Source of the DNA: Piezodorus guildinii
Lineage: Eukaryota; Arthropoda; Insecta; Hemiptera; Pentatomidae
Direction: 5' to 3'
DNA length: 64,000 nucleotides
Assembly (NCBI GenBank): GCA_023052935.1
Contig: CM041292.1
Span: 197,028,299 to 197,092,298, forward strand
How positions within the stretch are numbered: position 1 is the stretch's first letter; the number at the start of each line of letters is the position of its first letter. This document shows, one piece after another, positions 31,247 to 42,925 of the stretch. The position numbers and the translations under genes are program-made. The notes below the pieces were generated by a model. The model searched no databases. It saw nothing but the letters and a program-made list of their open reading frames with translations, and was not told where the DNA came from.

Positions 31247-32424
31247 ATGAGTGAGCCAACAAATAAAACAATAGATCCCTCACTATCACTAAAGCCCGAA
31301 CTTGACTGGATCTATCAAAATAAAAAGGAAGAGTTGATAGAACTTTTACAATCATTTAAATTACCAACTGAGGGCACAGTTGAATTGTTAAGACAACGTT
31401 TAAAAGACTATTTCATAAAATATCCTATCTTGTGGACCGTGTCTTCTCAAACTGCTATAACAGTCGATATGCCTTTTGATAAACAAAGCTCAGTGTTGCC
31501 AGGGGCTTCAGCGTCTCCCCAAAAATATTCTCCGTTTAACTTTTCTTTCTTATCTCATAACTCTTTTTCTCAGTTTGATGTTAAATTTTGTAGTAGATCG
31601 AATTCAATTAGCGCAGAAGACTTTTTACTAAGAATTAATGATAGAAAAAAAAGCATGGAAAATCGATGATTGGGATATGCTTAACTACCTCCCGGAGCTA
31701 TTGGTGGGGACACCATTAAATTGGTACCGACTTGAGAGGGACTCCTGGAACACCTGGGATGAATTTGAATCTTCGTTCCGAAAAAACCTTCTTTCCTTAC
31801 GATTATCAGGAAAAACTTAATAAGGAAATTGATAGGCGAACTCAGGTGGAAGATGAAAATATTTTTGATTTTATAATTTGCCTTAAAACACTTTTTAAAA
31901 GAAAAGAACACCTTCTTTCGGATGCTGAACAGGTAAGGATCGCATATAATAATATGCTGCCTAAATATCAGCTGTACATTAGGCTTTCGGAAATTTCATC
32001 TTTATCGAAATTAATTGAAGCGGGCCAAGTCTTTGCAAGGATACAAGACCGTTCGAAAACGTTTCGTCCACCTCCAACTAAAGATAAATGCCTCGTTCCA
32101 GAAGCAGCCTATGAACCGCTAGATAAACATTTTGGTAAGTCCAGCTTGAAATCTGTATCCTCAGTTGAATCTCCCAAGAAGATGGAAAAGGAGAAACCGA
32201 AACCTAAAGAGGACAAGAATACAACTTTATCGACTGCCGCAGGAAGCCAGAAAAGGGATTCCGAAAATAAGGATAGCTCTCATATTTGCTGGAATTGTCT
32301 AGATGTAGGCCATCGCTATCCAGAATGTAAAAAGGAAAGAACTGCCTTATTTTGCTATCGTTGCGGTAAGAGAGGGGTGACTTGCCGTAAATGTCCTTCA
32401 TGCAAAAGGTCGGAAAACTATTAA
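31247..32424 (+). pseudogene. Ty3/gypsy gag (two frameshifts)
   Basis: Capsid-nucleocapsid precursor. The likely start is MSEPTNKT at 31,247 rather than the upstream ATG at 31,226. Near the N-terminus, ELIELLQSFKLPTEG and VELLRQRLKDYF form a SAP-like helix pair seen in several insect gypsy gags. The capsid part has LPELLVGTPLNWY and WDEFESSFRKN. The C-terminus has a CCHC knuckle, CWNCLDVGHRYPEC, followed by a second Cys-rich group CYRCGKRG..CRKC..C that lacks the canonical His. The frame changes at an A8 run (about 31,645) and an A6 run (about 31,782). Both are homopolymers, so they may be sequencing or assembly errors as easily as mutations. gag ends at 32,424, overlapping pol by 34 bp in the -1 phase. 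Confidence 0.87.
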
Positions 32425-35095
32425 GTGTTCAGATTGGTGGAGTCTCGCCTGACCATGTTACTAAGTTAAATGACTCCGAAATGTCTTATTTAGAACTAAA
32501 GGAACCGACTACCGACTCTGTTTCAACAATTAACAGAGGGGAAAATCGCTATTTTGTAAATTTATTTTCAGACGATATCGTTGTACCTGCTCTTGTCGAT
32601 ACTGGAGCAACACATTCTTACATTGGATCAGAGGGACTTACATTGTTAAAGACTTCCCAACTATCCTTCTTAGAGATCAAACCTTACCGAGTAACTTTAG
32701 CTAATGGTATAGAAGAAGAAGTCCGTACTGCTGTTGCCTTCTCTGCCAGCATTGAGGACCATAAATTTGATATTTTCCTTGCCGTACTACCAACGCTATC
32801 TGTACCATGTTTGTTAGGATTGGATACCCTAAAGAAATTTGGGATAATTATTGATATTTCTTGCGGTATATGGTGGTTTAAGGATAAGCCTGACACCAGG
32901 TATACCTTTTCTTCGAATACTTCAAAACCTTTCGTGAATGAGATAGGTATTAAGAAGTTGACTCCAGTGGAAGCCACCGAGTTGGAAGAACTTTTGGAGG
33001 TACGAGTTCAAGCTGACAAGTGCGCCAAAGGGATGACAACTCTAACCGAACACATCATTGATGTGGGGGACCACAAACCTATTAAACAAAGGGCTTATCC
33101 AGTGTCTCCAGCGCTTCAGGAAGCTATCAACGAAGAAGTTGACAGGATGTTGGAAGAGGATATAATTGAACCATCGCATAGCCCGTGGTGAAGTCCCATA
33201 GTAATGGTTAGAAAACCAAGTGGGAAATATCAATTCTGCGTTGACTTTCGCAAGGTCAACTCTGTGACGAAAAAGGATGTGTATCCTTTACCAAATATGA
33301 CCTGCCTACTTGATCAACTACGCTCCTGCCGTTATTTATCGAAAATTGATTTGGCGCAAGCGTATCACCAAATTCCGCTGGCACCGGAGAGCAGAGAGAT
33401 CACTGCTTTTATTGTATTAGGTAGAGGACTATTTCACTTTAAGAGACTACCTTATGGATTGTGTGGCGCTCCTGCCACCTTTCAACGACTCCTGGATAAA
33501 ATAATCACTCCCGATATGGCTCCAGCTTGCTTTGCCTATTTAGATGATATAGTCATAGCAACAAATACCTTTAATGATCATCTCTATTATCTGAAACTTG
33601 TCTTCAAGAAGCTTCAAGAGGCTGGTTTAAAAATTAATTTTGAAAAATGTATGTTCGGATGTTCCGAAATTAAATATCTTGGATTCATTGTAAATGAACA
33701 AGGTCTTCAGGTGGATCCGGACAAGGTTGAACCGTTAATAAAGTTTCCTTCGCCACAAAATGTTAAGGAGCTGAGAAGGTTTATAGGTATGGCCGGTTGG
33801 TATCGTCGCTTTGTGGCTAATTTTGCCGACTGTGTAAAGCCCTTAACGCAACTCTTGAAGAAAGGACAAAGATGGATATGGACCGAAGATCAAGAAGAAG
33901 CTTTCAGAACTATTAAATCTCTACTCACTTCTTCACCAATTTTAGCTAGGCCTGACTTTTCTAGTACATTTCTCTTACAAACGGATGCTAGTTCAGTAGG
34001 CTTAGGTGCTGTACTAACGCAAAGGATTCAAGATCAGGAAAAAGTTATATCTTACGCTAGTAGAGCGCTTCAAGGTCCTGAATTAAATTATAGTGTTACC
34101 GAAAAGGAATGTCTTGCCGTCCTCTGGGCCATCAGGAAGTTTCGGCCTTATATTGAGGGATACCATTTTAAGGTAATAACGGACCACGCTAGCCTTAAAT
34201 GGTTGAATAATTTGAGAAATCCTTCAGGACGACTCGCTAGATGGGCCTTGGAACTTCAAGGTTACGATTACGAAGTAATATATCGTAAGGGATCAGTTCA
34301 TTCATTACCGGATTTCTTTTCTCATTTACCGCCTGTCTGCATGGAGAATAGTGAGCAGAACATCATCAACTCACTTTGCACCCTCAGCTCTCCATGGGAT
34401 ACTAACAGTACCGATGAGTGGTACAAACAGAAATGTAGAAAAGTTATTGAGCGGCCTCAGAACCACCCAGATTGGAAGGTTCGAGACGGCTATTTATACC
34501 GACACATCATGGAAGATGTTCAATTAACGTTAGAAGATGACTCGACATCTTGGAAACTGGTGCTTCCCGAAGAACAACAACTGGAGGTGTTGCACGAGAA
34601 TCACAACCGTCCCGAAGCTGGACATTTAGGGATCGAAAAGACGCAAGAAAGAATTGCTCGACTTTACTATTGGCCTGGAATGACTCGTGCCATTTCAAAT
34701 TATGTAAGAAGATGTAAGGTGTGCCAACTAGCTAAGCCTGAACAGCGTCTTAGCGTAGGTAAAATGAATCTCAGAAAATTCACTAAGCCTTGGGACACTG
34801 TTGCCGCAGACATCCAGGGACCATTACCCAGGTCATCGAATGGGTTTTGCTATCTTCTCGTTTTCCTGGATACCTTTACGAAATGGACTGTAATCGTCCC
34901 TCTTCGGACAGCTACCGCCAAAACAGTCTCTAAAAACTTTCGTCAATTTATTATCTTTAAGTGGGGTACGCCTCGAAAACTTCACACGGACAACGGCACC
35001 CCGTTTGTGAATAAAATTATGGAAGACCTTGCCAAGAGCTTTGGTATAACTCTTAGTAAAAACTCCACCGTATTGGCCTCAAGCAAATCCAGTTG
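32391..35095 (+). pseudogene. Ty3/gypsy pol: protease, RT, RNase H, integrase N-terminus and core
   Basis: The polyprotein frame opens in a 34-bp overlap with gag. Protease: LVDTGATHSYIG (active-site DTG about 70 residues in). The linker HIIDVGDHKPIKQRAYPVSP is the usual RT lead-in. An in-frame TGA at 33,189-33,191 lies in SPW-stop-SPIV, where functional relatives have Ser, Cys or Ala. RT: CVDFRKVNS, LSKIDLAQAYHQIPL, RLPYGLCGAPATFQR and YLDDIVIA. RNase H: LQTDASSVGLGAVL, SVTEKECLAVLWAI and ITDHASLKWL. Integrase: HHCC finger (GHLGIEKTQERI, CKVCQLAKP), first core Asp in DIQGPLP, second in HTDNGTPF. A frameshift at an A5 run (35,058-35,062) separates the rest. Confidence 0.93.
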
Positions 35096-35635
35096 AAAGG
35101 ACTAACCGTGTAATCAAGACGATGATTGCCTCTTTTGTCGAAGATAATCACAAAACTTGGGACTTATATCTTCCCGAATTCAACTTTGCATTAAACACGT
35201 CATGGCACGCTTCCTTAGGATGCACTCCAGCGTATTTGAATTTCGGCAGGGAATTAGTAGCTCCCAACACTCAATTTGGTAATGCAGGATAGTTTAATCC
35301 CTCTTACTGTCTCTACCTGGACTGCACATTTGCATAAATTAAACGAACTCAAATTACTTGTTGAGAAAAATTTATGTACTTCTAGTTTTAAGCAAGCTAG
35401 GTATTATAATTTGCGCAAGAGGGATAACAAATTTAAAGTAGGTGACTTAGTCCTTAGAAAGGCTCATCACTTATCATCAGGAGCGGAGGGCTTTGCGGCT
35501 AAGCTGGCCCCAAAGTTCGAAGGACCTTACAAGATCCGGAGGAAGACGTCGGCCAACACCTTTCAGTTGGAGGATGAAGATGGCAATGACGCCGGCAGCG
35601 CACACGCCGGACAGCTGAAGCCGTTCCAAAGATAA
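35063..35635 (+). pseudogene. Ty3/gypsy integrase C-terminal part
   Basis: After the A5-run frameshift the integrase continues in a second frame: PPYWPQANPVERTNR carries the third catalytic Glu, then FNFALNTSWHASLGCTPAYL. A further frame change near 35,275 leads into an open 119-codon frame. That frame contains YYNLRKRDNKFKVGDLVLRK and LAPKFEGPYKIRRK, the GPY/F chromodomain-less tail, and ends in a short acidic segment and QLKPFQR. All pieces of integrase are present but spread over three frames. Confidence 0.88.
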
Positions 35636-35662
35636 ATTCAGCGTGAGGTTTCACGCTTACCT

Positions 35663-35675
35663 AAAGGAAGGGAGG
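35663..35675 (+). promoter_or_regulatory. Polypurine tract
   Basis: AAAGGAAGGGAGG lies immediately before the 3' LTR, the expected second-strand primer. Confidence 0.85.
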
Positions 35676-36175
35676 TGTAACCGGTCGCGGTTGTCGGCAC
35701 CGGTTGGCAGAACCTGCTCCATTGTAACCTTACCTCTTGTTCCCTATGTTACCTTATAACTTACTTGTATCTCCTTATCTTTTCTTTTAATTTTCCTTTA
35801 TGTAAAACTTCCTTTTATTTTGTCTTATGTTCATTTCTTTGTTTGTAACTCATTACCTTTTGTATATACTGATTGTAAATATTTTAATATTGTACATAAA
35901 TTGTTGCATGGTAGTAATTGCATTTATTTTTATTTTGTAGATAGAAAATAAATTATATTAGAAGTATTTTAATAGTTGCATTGCATGCCAGAACAAAATA
36001 ACCCAGCCCTTCTCGCTGAGCTTAGCTGGAAAAGCAAATTACTTTTTTATGACAGGGTATGTACCAAATTTTATTTTTCCTTATTTTGCACCAAAAGTGG
36101 ATAAAGCTACCTGTATCTGGCCTAACCAGCCTGGCGCCCTTCTAATTAACTTTGAAGTGGAATATCCTGGTCATA
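35676..36175 (+). repeat. 3' LTR
   Basis: Nearly identical to the 5' LTR. It differs by an extra TTCCTTATTT-like 10 bp near 36,077 and about four substitutions. Confidence 0.93.
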
Positions 36176-36204
36176 ATATTAAATAAATCGTATTTAATTA
36201 GACA

Positions 36205-36790
36205 TTGGATATATATATATTTTTTTTTTAAACTTCATTATTTGAATCAAAACACAGACATATTACAGTGCAAGTAGAAGTCACTATCCCACTAAGGCGA
36301 GCTCGTGTGTGGACAAGGAGTTCAACTGCGGCAATTCAATAAAAGTACAATAACAAACAGTAACAGTACAAAGTATGATACAATACAATACTTAAATAAT
36401 ATAACACAATTTTATAAAGAAACAGTAACACACTATACAGCAAAAAAAAAAATTATATAATACGTAAGAAATATAAAATACAATTATAAAGAAACAGTAA
36501 CACACTACACAGCAAAAACAATATAATACATAAGGAATATAAAATACAATTATATAGAAAGTAACACAGTATGAAGGAGTAATTGACTAAGCTTAAAAGC
36601 TGTAAGGAATACATTTACATATATACAAGATATAAAATTAAGGCAAGTAAATACAAGATTGAATTACATGCTAAGCAATATAAAGATACATAACATAGTA
36701 CACAGTAAGAAATTGACAAAATCAAAAGTCAATAAAGAATACATATACTTGTATACAGGATAAATATCAGAATGAGCATGAATTACATGA
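36205..36790 (-). mobile_element. LINE 3' UTR, 5'-truncated copy (family L)
   Basis: On the minus strand the same sequence as 50,880-51,462. It runs from CATTCTGATATTTATCCTGT through repeated GTGTGTTACTGT..TTATAATTGTATTTTATAT units to TGCCGCAGTTGAA and ACAAAT..TTTAAA. No coding part is left. The poly(A) side abuts the gypsy 3' LTR within 30 bp. Confidence 0.75.
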
Positions 36791-37119
36791 ATACTTCGCT
36801 TTGCTATTAAAGGGCAAACCTTAGACCGCGCGTGGCCATACGATGACAAGTGCTTATAAAGGGTGTTTTGTATTATTGCAGGTACAGGTAACGGTGAGGA
36901 GGATAGGAGGGTTTCTGTGGGGGATTTGCCGGCCCTAATCCTTGGTTAAACTCTCTATTTCATCAACATTACCTCGAAAAGGGGCCTAAATCCCTTCCTG
37001 GCCAACCCTCATCATTTATGATAATTTGAGCCTCCCATTCAGCCTTATCCCAATTAACTATACACGTATCATTTCCTAATAACAGCAATTATATAATATA
37101 TAAATTATACTAAAGTTTA
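36791..37119. other. Unassigned sequence
   Basis: No recognised content. Confidence 0.4.
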
Positions 37120-37830
37120 AATAGTCGACCGCGTGGCAAATATGAAGGATTGTCAAACCTCGTTCCGGTTCTCCATCAGGGCTAAAAAATAGCAAGATAT
37201 GGATAAGAAGCTCAGAAAATACGTCGTGGATTATCGGGACAGACTCTTGGAGTGTTATAGCAGCCATAGACAGCCAAAAACTCACTAATGCCATAATTAG
37301 GAATATAATAAATGAAAAGTGGGGAACAAAAATTATACCAGAAGTCGTGGTTATGATATGGGTATCAGCCCACTATGGAATCCAAGGGAACGAAAAAGCA
37401 GATCAAGCAGCCAATTTAGCCAGAATCGGAGAAGCAGTGGGCATTAAAAAAAAAAATACCTATGAAAGAGTGGAAGGACGGTTGGAAGTAGAAAATGTCC
37501 AAGTTGAGAAATAACAAAATCCGACTGTCAAAAATGGAGAACTAGTTCGAGAACTTCAAAGAGAGATAAAATTATCGTGTTCAGGCTAAGGATTGGACAC
37601 ATGGCTACCTTTTGAGACGTCTGGAAGCGCCGACCTACGATAAAGGTGCAAACACCCCTCTGACTGTGTAACAATTGCACAGTCGACCTAAAGAAATCCA
37701 TAACAGAAATAATTAAATATGAGAACAACAAATATAACAACACTAATATAACTCATATAGATGACAGAATTCTACAATAGAATATAATTATTTCGATCAC
37801 GACAATGGCCCTTAAGGGTAGAGGTGGATA
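37120..37830 (+). pseudogene. I/Jockey-type RNase H relic
   Basis: From about 37,228 the plus strand reads TDSWSVIAAIDSQKLTNAII, then VMIWVSAHYGIQGNEKADQA. The latter is the RNase H segment normally seen as W(V/I)PGH.GI.GNE.AD.AA, with its last catalytic Asp. The frame then decays with stops. Non-LTR elements of the I, R1 and Loa groups carry RNase H after RT. No RT is visible upstream. Confidence 0.75.
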
Positions 37831-38201
37831 AGCAAACAAAAAAAAATTGTAGTTTTTCGCAATTCTATATTTCTAAAAACATTTTACAGAATTAAGTTAA
37901 ATTAACTGGACTGAACCCCAATGGTACCCTATTTTTACGGTTTCTCTTAGACCATTTATTCATATATACTGGTGAAGGATTTTTAACTATCTAATTCCTT
38001 ACTTTGGTTTCTTAACTGCGGTTTCTCAAAACAATAATTTTATGTAATGGTCTGTCGGGACCCTTTACACCATTAACCGAAGAAGTTTGTACTTTAAGAG
38101 ACAAACCTGATAGGAAGGATAATATTTTCGAAGAGCGATTTTTGCCAACACGTCAGTAATCAAAGCAGGGAGAGGTTGAGACACATGCTAGTGGAAAATC
38201 A

Positions 38202-38914
38202 TTTTTTTTTTATTTATTTATTTAACAATTCTTTATTGAGTAATATTACAATCTGTCCAATTTAGGACATTTTTAATAGTGATAAAGTACAACATTCACA
38301 CGATATATACAAAACAATAAATTTATATAATAATAATACAATATACATATATACAAAACAAAATCAATAAGAATATATACAAAAGTCACTCATACCTATA
38401 TACAATTCACAAGCATACAGCACGTGAGTGGAGAATCTCGCCAATGCTAGAACTCCAATATACATGTTACAAGAGGTTTCGAGGCCACTGCCGTTTCAAC
38501 CTTCTAGGAGGATGGTAAGGATGTGTGGAGCTGGATAAGGATTGAGCCAGAGGATTTGGGTGATAGATAAGGTTCTGATGAAATTTAGAGAATTTTAATG
38601 GTATAAGGTCTAAAATAAATGGCATATTTAGGTCGCGGTGTAATGTATGGTTGGATACATAATAAGGGGCATTAACTATTGTTCGGCGGACTTTAGATTG
38701 GAAGGATTGAATGCGTTTGATGTCAGAAAATTTGGCTGTCCCCCACAGTTCAATTCCGTAGGTCCAGATAGGTTACAGTACTGTCTTGTATATTAACAGT
38801 TTGTTCTCGATAGATAGTTTCGAATTTCTGTTTAGTAGTCTGTATAATTTTCCAAATCGTTGATTTAGTTCTTGTCGTTTAAGTCTAGTATGCGGGTTCC
38901 AAATTAGTCTTAGA
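38202..38914 (-). mobile_element. Jockey-like fragment J, copy 1 (with target-site duplication)
   Basis: A minus-strand 5'-truncated copy of the element at 43,626-44,881. It keeps the last part of the RT (WNPHTRLKRQELNQRFG, NRNSKLSIENKLLIYKTVL, YGIELWGTAKFSDIKRIQ) and the 3' UTR with a poly(A) tail (T run at 38,202). It is flanked by GGAAAATCA at 38,193-38,201 and 38,915-38,923. A stop (CNLSG for KPIWT) interrupts the frame. Confidence 0.88.
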
Positions 38915-39044
38915 GGAAAATCACTGCATTATAAATGTCACTGTTGCTAATACTAATTTTTCACTGTATGATCCACTACTCTCCAAACCAATTGCATTAT
39001 AAACAAGGCCTAAATTATTTTGCTGAGACAGGCAAGGGTAAACA

Positions 39045-39290
39045 GTTTTTTTTTTTTTTTGTTTTTTTTAAATAAATAAATATTTTCTATAAAGTCAATA
39101 CTTTGCAATACAATGCATAATCCGGTGATGACCACGAGAAAACGGACAATCTAATGCAAACAGACACAGACAGAGGAGAACCCTGGTTAATGGAGAAAGT
39201 TTGATGCGGGAATCGAGGTGATCAAACCCAACTTGTTGACAACTCCCAGCCGCATACTAATGCTCCATCGCACCATCAACGGCTTATGCT
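39045..39290 (-). mobile_element. Possible tRNA-derived SINE
   Basis: On the minus strand GGTGCGATGGAGCATTAGTA and, about 35 bp on, GGGTTTGATCACC are rough A and B boxes. The sequence ends in poly(A) (T run at 39,047-39,068). No second copy was found in the window. Confidence 0.4.
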
Positions 39291-39784
39291 AAATACTTTC
39301 AGAGGAAGGAGAAAGTATCTAATAATTATTATGATAGATGATAGAGATGAAAAAATACGAAAATAGTGAAGTGATAGGTACCCTCATATATTTATTTTTT
39401 TCGCATGGATATGTCTTTTGTCCGGTGTACTGTAACTTTCATCGAGTAAATGTTTTTTTTACCTCAATTTGACACGCACTATCTCTGTTAGTATTGGTCA
39501 TATCGAAAATTAAGCGACAATACTGGAATGAGAAATTAATTGGAGAATATTTTTGTTATTTAAAATTTTTCGCCAGGACCTACCGTCTAGGAGCTATATC
39601 GCTTCGAATGAAAAAAGTGTTCGTTATGTTTCGTATTGTTATATTTATAAAGTACGTGGTGGATTTATTCTCATGCTTTGTGCAAAAGAAACTGTGACGT
39701 TGCTCACATTGAAAATTCCAAGTTCCGTAAACACAAAACTGTTTAGGCGCCTATGTTTTTTTTTTAGTTATTATTTTTTTATTG

Positions 39785-40725
39785 TTTTTTTTTTTTATTT
39801 ATTGAGAAATATTACAATTTGTTACATAATGAACAGTAGTAATAGTGATGTAATGCACATTCATACAATATATACAGAAAATAATGATAAAGTCAAATTA
39901 CATAAAATCGGAAATAAATAAATTCAAATATATACAAAAAAAATAACAATTAATAAAAACAACAAGAAACAAAGCAAAACAACCTGTAGTAGGGTAAATA
40001 CAAGTTGGGAAATAAATAAAAATCATACAAGCAAACTATATACAATATATATAATCTGCTAAAGGGACCCTAGACTCGGCTGCTCCCTCCACAAGTGAGG
40101 GGAGAAGTCGAATCCAAGAGATCCCAACGCCTCTCTTCAGCGCTTCACTGACGTAAGCCAGCGGAGGCCGAGCTAGAGCAGAATAGCCACGAACATACAG
40201 TACATGAGTGGAGGATGTGACCAACGTCAGAACTCCAGATAAATGTTTACAAAACGTCGAGGGGCCACTGCCGTTTCAATCTTCGAGGAGGATTGTAGGG
40301 ATGGGTGGAGCTGGAAAGCGATTGAGCAAGAGGATTAGGATGATGAAGAAGGTTCTGATGGAATTTGGAGAATTTGGATGTTACCAGGTCTAAAATAAAT
40401 GGAATATTAAGGTCATGGTGTAGGGTACAGTTGGTAACGTAATAAGGAGCATTAACTATTGTTCGGAGGACTTTTTATTGGAAGGATTGGATACGTTTGA
40501 TGTTACAATGTTTAGTTGTCCCCCATAGTTCAAGTCCGTAGGCCCATATAGGTTTCAGTACTGTCTTATATATTAGTAATTTGTTGTCGACTGTAAGATG
40601 AGATTTTCTGTTTAGTAGTTTGTATAACCGGCCGAATCTGCGGTTGAGTTCTGTCCATTTAAGTCTTGTATGTGGGTTCACGTCAGTCTTTTGTCTAGTA
40701 AAAAGCCAAGGTACCGGACTGTGGC
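39785..40725 (-). pseudogene. Jockey-like fragment J, copy 2
   Basis: An open frame at 40,475-40,762 reads DVNPHTRLKWTELNRRFGRL, YKLLNRKSHLTVDNKLLIYK and GLELWGTTKHCNIKRIQ, the thumb and connection of Jockey-type RT, very close to fragment J at 43.9 kb. Downstream of the frame break the remaining C-terminus and a 3' UTR extend to the T run at 39,785. The 3' UTR contains about 130 bp (40,060-40,190) not found in the other copies. Confidence 0.82.
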
Positions 40726-40762
40726 TGATGTGTTGTTTTAAATGAAAAAAGTCACAATTCAT

Positions 40763-42164
40763 TTGACTAGTTATATTAGCCTTGCTCTGACTGGAAATTT
40801 GCTGACAGTTTCCATGTCAAACGTTTAATTGAGAATGTTATTTGTTATATTACATTTGTCGCTTGTACCCACTTTAGTTAACTTATTTTATATCAATAAC
40901 TCATCAATCCGCAATCGGAAAATCAGTCGATTATTGGTTGGTATTTCCATGATCTATTTTTTCTCCTAGTCAGGAAGATTTTTTCCCCTTTCATCTGTCT
41001 ATTTTATTCTTTTCAACGCCAGGAGTGCCTTTACTGGGAGGTTTCTTCACTCACGAATTCAGAAGAATACTGGAGGAGGTATTTCGTAATGACCATCAAT
41101 GTTACAATGTTTGCCCAAAGGCAATTGTATATTACTTCTTGTTTAATAAATAAATGAAATAAATATTTTATTCTTCAAGACCTCTCTTGAAATCTAGTTG
41201 CTTGAGATGTTTATTCGTGCGCATTATAATTCAGGAAAATAAAGGAAGTGTGAAAAGGCTTGGTAATACATCTCTATAGTTCTTTACCGTCTGTCGTGAA
41301 ACATAAGGCTTGGACACACGTCTAAGAGTATAGTTCCTTTCTGATTAACCATTGCAAGTTTTTGCAGTTATATTTTGCAGATGCTAATCGTTTAATGTCT
41401 AGTTTGACCAAAACTAAAATCATTAGAATCTTTGAGACACATTTGGGATCTTCAGTTTGTTAGTAAACAACAAGTGTCCAATACTAGCACTTCAAATTTC
41501 TCAAATAATAAAAAAAAAAAGATATTTTATATATATGAAACAAATAAATACAAGCGTCATTAAAATAATTTAAAATAACAAATGACTAATACACAATAAC
41601 ATGTTTACAGACCATAAAACCATACGATGTACCTTCAATATAAGCCTGAAGGTTGGCAGATACTAGGTACATTTATCATCAAATTGGCAATTTATCAGCC
41701 ATGTCAGAGAAGGTAATATATCGGACATGGTGCTGCTAGCAACTGACAACTCAGCATCCCATTGTACAACCTTGTCAACATCCTTCGATGGAGTTATATC
41801 TTCCACTACGTTTAATTTAAACATATTTCACATCAGTATTATATCATGTTATTTAACATCAGTAATGGAAATTATAACTATATTCATAATGTTTTATAAA
41901 CTCTTCGTAAAAAAACCTGTACTAAAAGATATATTACATGTTATATTATGTTAAAAAAACTCTCAATAACCTATGTTTTTTTTTGTTTTTTTGTTCGTCT
42001 AAAACGATAGATAAAATAAATATATTTTAATACAAGAGATTTAAAACGAAAAAATCATTATTATTGATGGTTTATAAATAAATTAATATATAGATCTTAT
42101 TTAAGCACTAATAAGGTAGCAGGTGGGTCTACTAATAAGGGTCATCTGTCATCTGGTCATCTGA
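40763..42164. other. Unassigned AT-rich sequence
   Basis: No convincing gene or known repeat. Confidence 0.4.
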
Positions 42165-42215
42165 GGTGTAGTGGCTATCATAATAGCTTCTATAGCCAGG
42201 ATTGCAGGTTCAAAT
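42165..42215 (+). mobile_element. tRNA-derived SINE head (family 3), degenerate
   Basis: AGGTGTAGTGGCTATCATAA and GCAGGTTCAAATAGG resemble the A and B boxes of the copy at 23,042-23,112. Confidence 0.5.
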
Positions 42216-42314
42216 AGGTCGATAGTCGGTCTACAAATAATGAAAAATGTACATGCCTGTTACGGCTACATTGGAGTAAGCCAGACGACAGATATAATAC
42301 ATGCTAGTTATTAT

Positions 42315-42500
42315 ATGTGAAATAATCAAGAGTCAGTCTTTTTCAAAATATTTTAATTTTGCCGACATTTCGGCTCAAGGTTGTGAGCCATCACCAGGCC
42401 TAGTAATATCGGAACAAAATAGATTCATATTAATGTGATAGTGAATTTTTTTTATTTTTATTTCCTACAAACGTACTATAATCTCAATTTAAGATCGTAC
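42315..42500 (-). mobile_element. Penelope-like terminus with hammerhead-like core
   Basis: On the minus strand CTGGTGA (42,391-42,397), stem GGCTCA/TGAGCC and GAAAT (42,366-42,371), followed by AAAATTAAAATATTTTGAAA and GACTGACTCTTGATTATTTC. Upstream sequence (ATTAATATGAATC) matches 13,280-13,320. The core has one change in each box. Confidence 0.6.
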
Positions 42501-42509
42501 TATATCACT

Positions 42510-42925
42510 CAATTCTAGTGTCTCTTCTGGTTAGCCGATGTTAATGAAAATGTTGCTGTAACATCTCGGGTGTATAGATGTCTTAAATATGATATTTCAG
42601 TTTCGCACGACTTACCGTTTTGTCGCTAGCTAGACTTACCACACACACACAGGCCTTTTTTCGGGGCTTGGTTACTTGGACTCAGGAGACCCGTTAGAGC
42701 CGTTTTTGAGACAATCATAAAAAAGTGCAAATGACATAGTGTAAAGTTTTTTTTTTTTTGTAAGCCGATTTTGAAGGAAAATACACACACAGACCTTTTT
42801 GCAGGGCTTGGTTATTTGGACTCAGGGGATCCTAAAATGTATATTTCCGTTGAAAACTGGAATTCGAAAAATTTCACGATCCCAATACTTTCCCTTACTA
42901 TATATTTCATATAGGCAAGTGAAAG
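42510..42925 (+). repeat. Inverted-end dispersed repeat, copy 3 (right half, internally duplicated)
   Basis: Contains the (CA)n-GGCCTTTTT..GGACTCAGG block twice (near 42,645 and 42,785), then the right end TATAGGCAAGTGAAAGT. The duplication is local to this copy. Confidence 0.78.

Larger units (their letters stand above)
30128..36175 (+). mobile_element. Complete Ty3/gypsy LTR retrotransposon (coding-defective)
   Basis: A 6.05-kb element with two direct LTRs, a primer-binding site, gag, pro-pol and a polypurine tract. Domain order protease, RT, RNase H, integrase defines Ty3/gypsy. A 4-bp ATAT at 30,124-30,127 and 36,176-36,179 may be the target-site duplication, although AT-rich flanks make this weak. 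The LTRs differ by about four substitutions and one 10-bp insertion, so insertion was recent. Even so, the coding region has one stop and about four frame changes. No envelope-like ORF follows pol. Confidence 0.93.

Noticed and set aside
36664..36849. Short minus-strand ORF
   Set aside because: Falls in the repeated LINE 3' UTR and is not conserved in the second copy.
39839..40200. Separate gene in the GC-richer patch at 40,060-40,190
   Set aside because: No open frame or motif; it lies within the 3' UTR of a Jockey copy and may be a small insertion.
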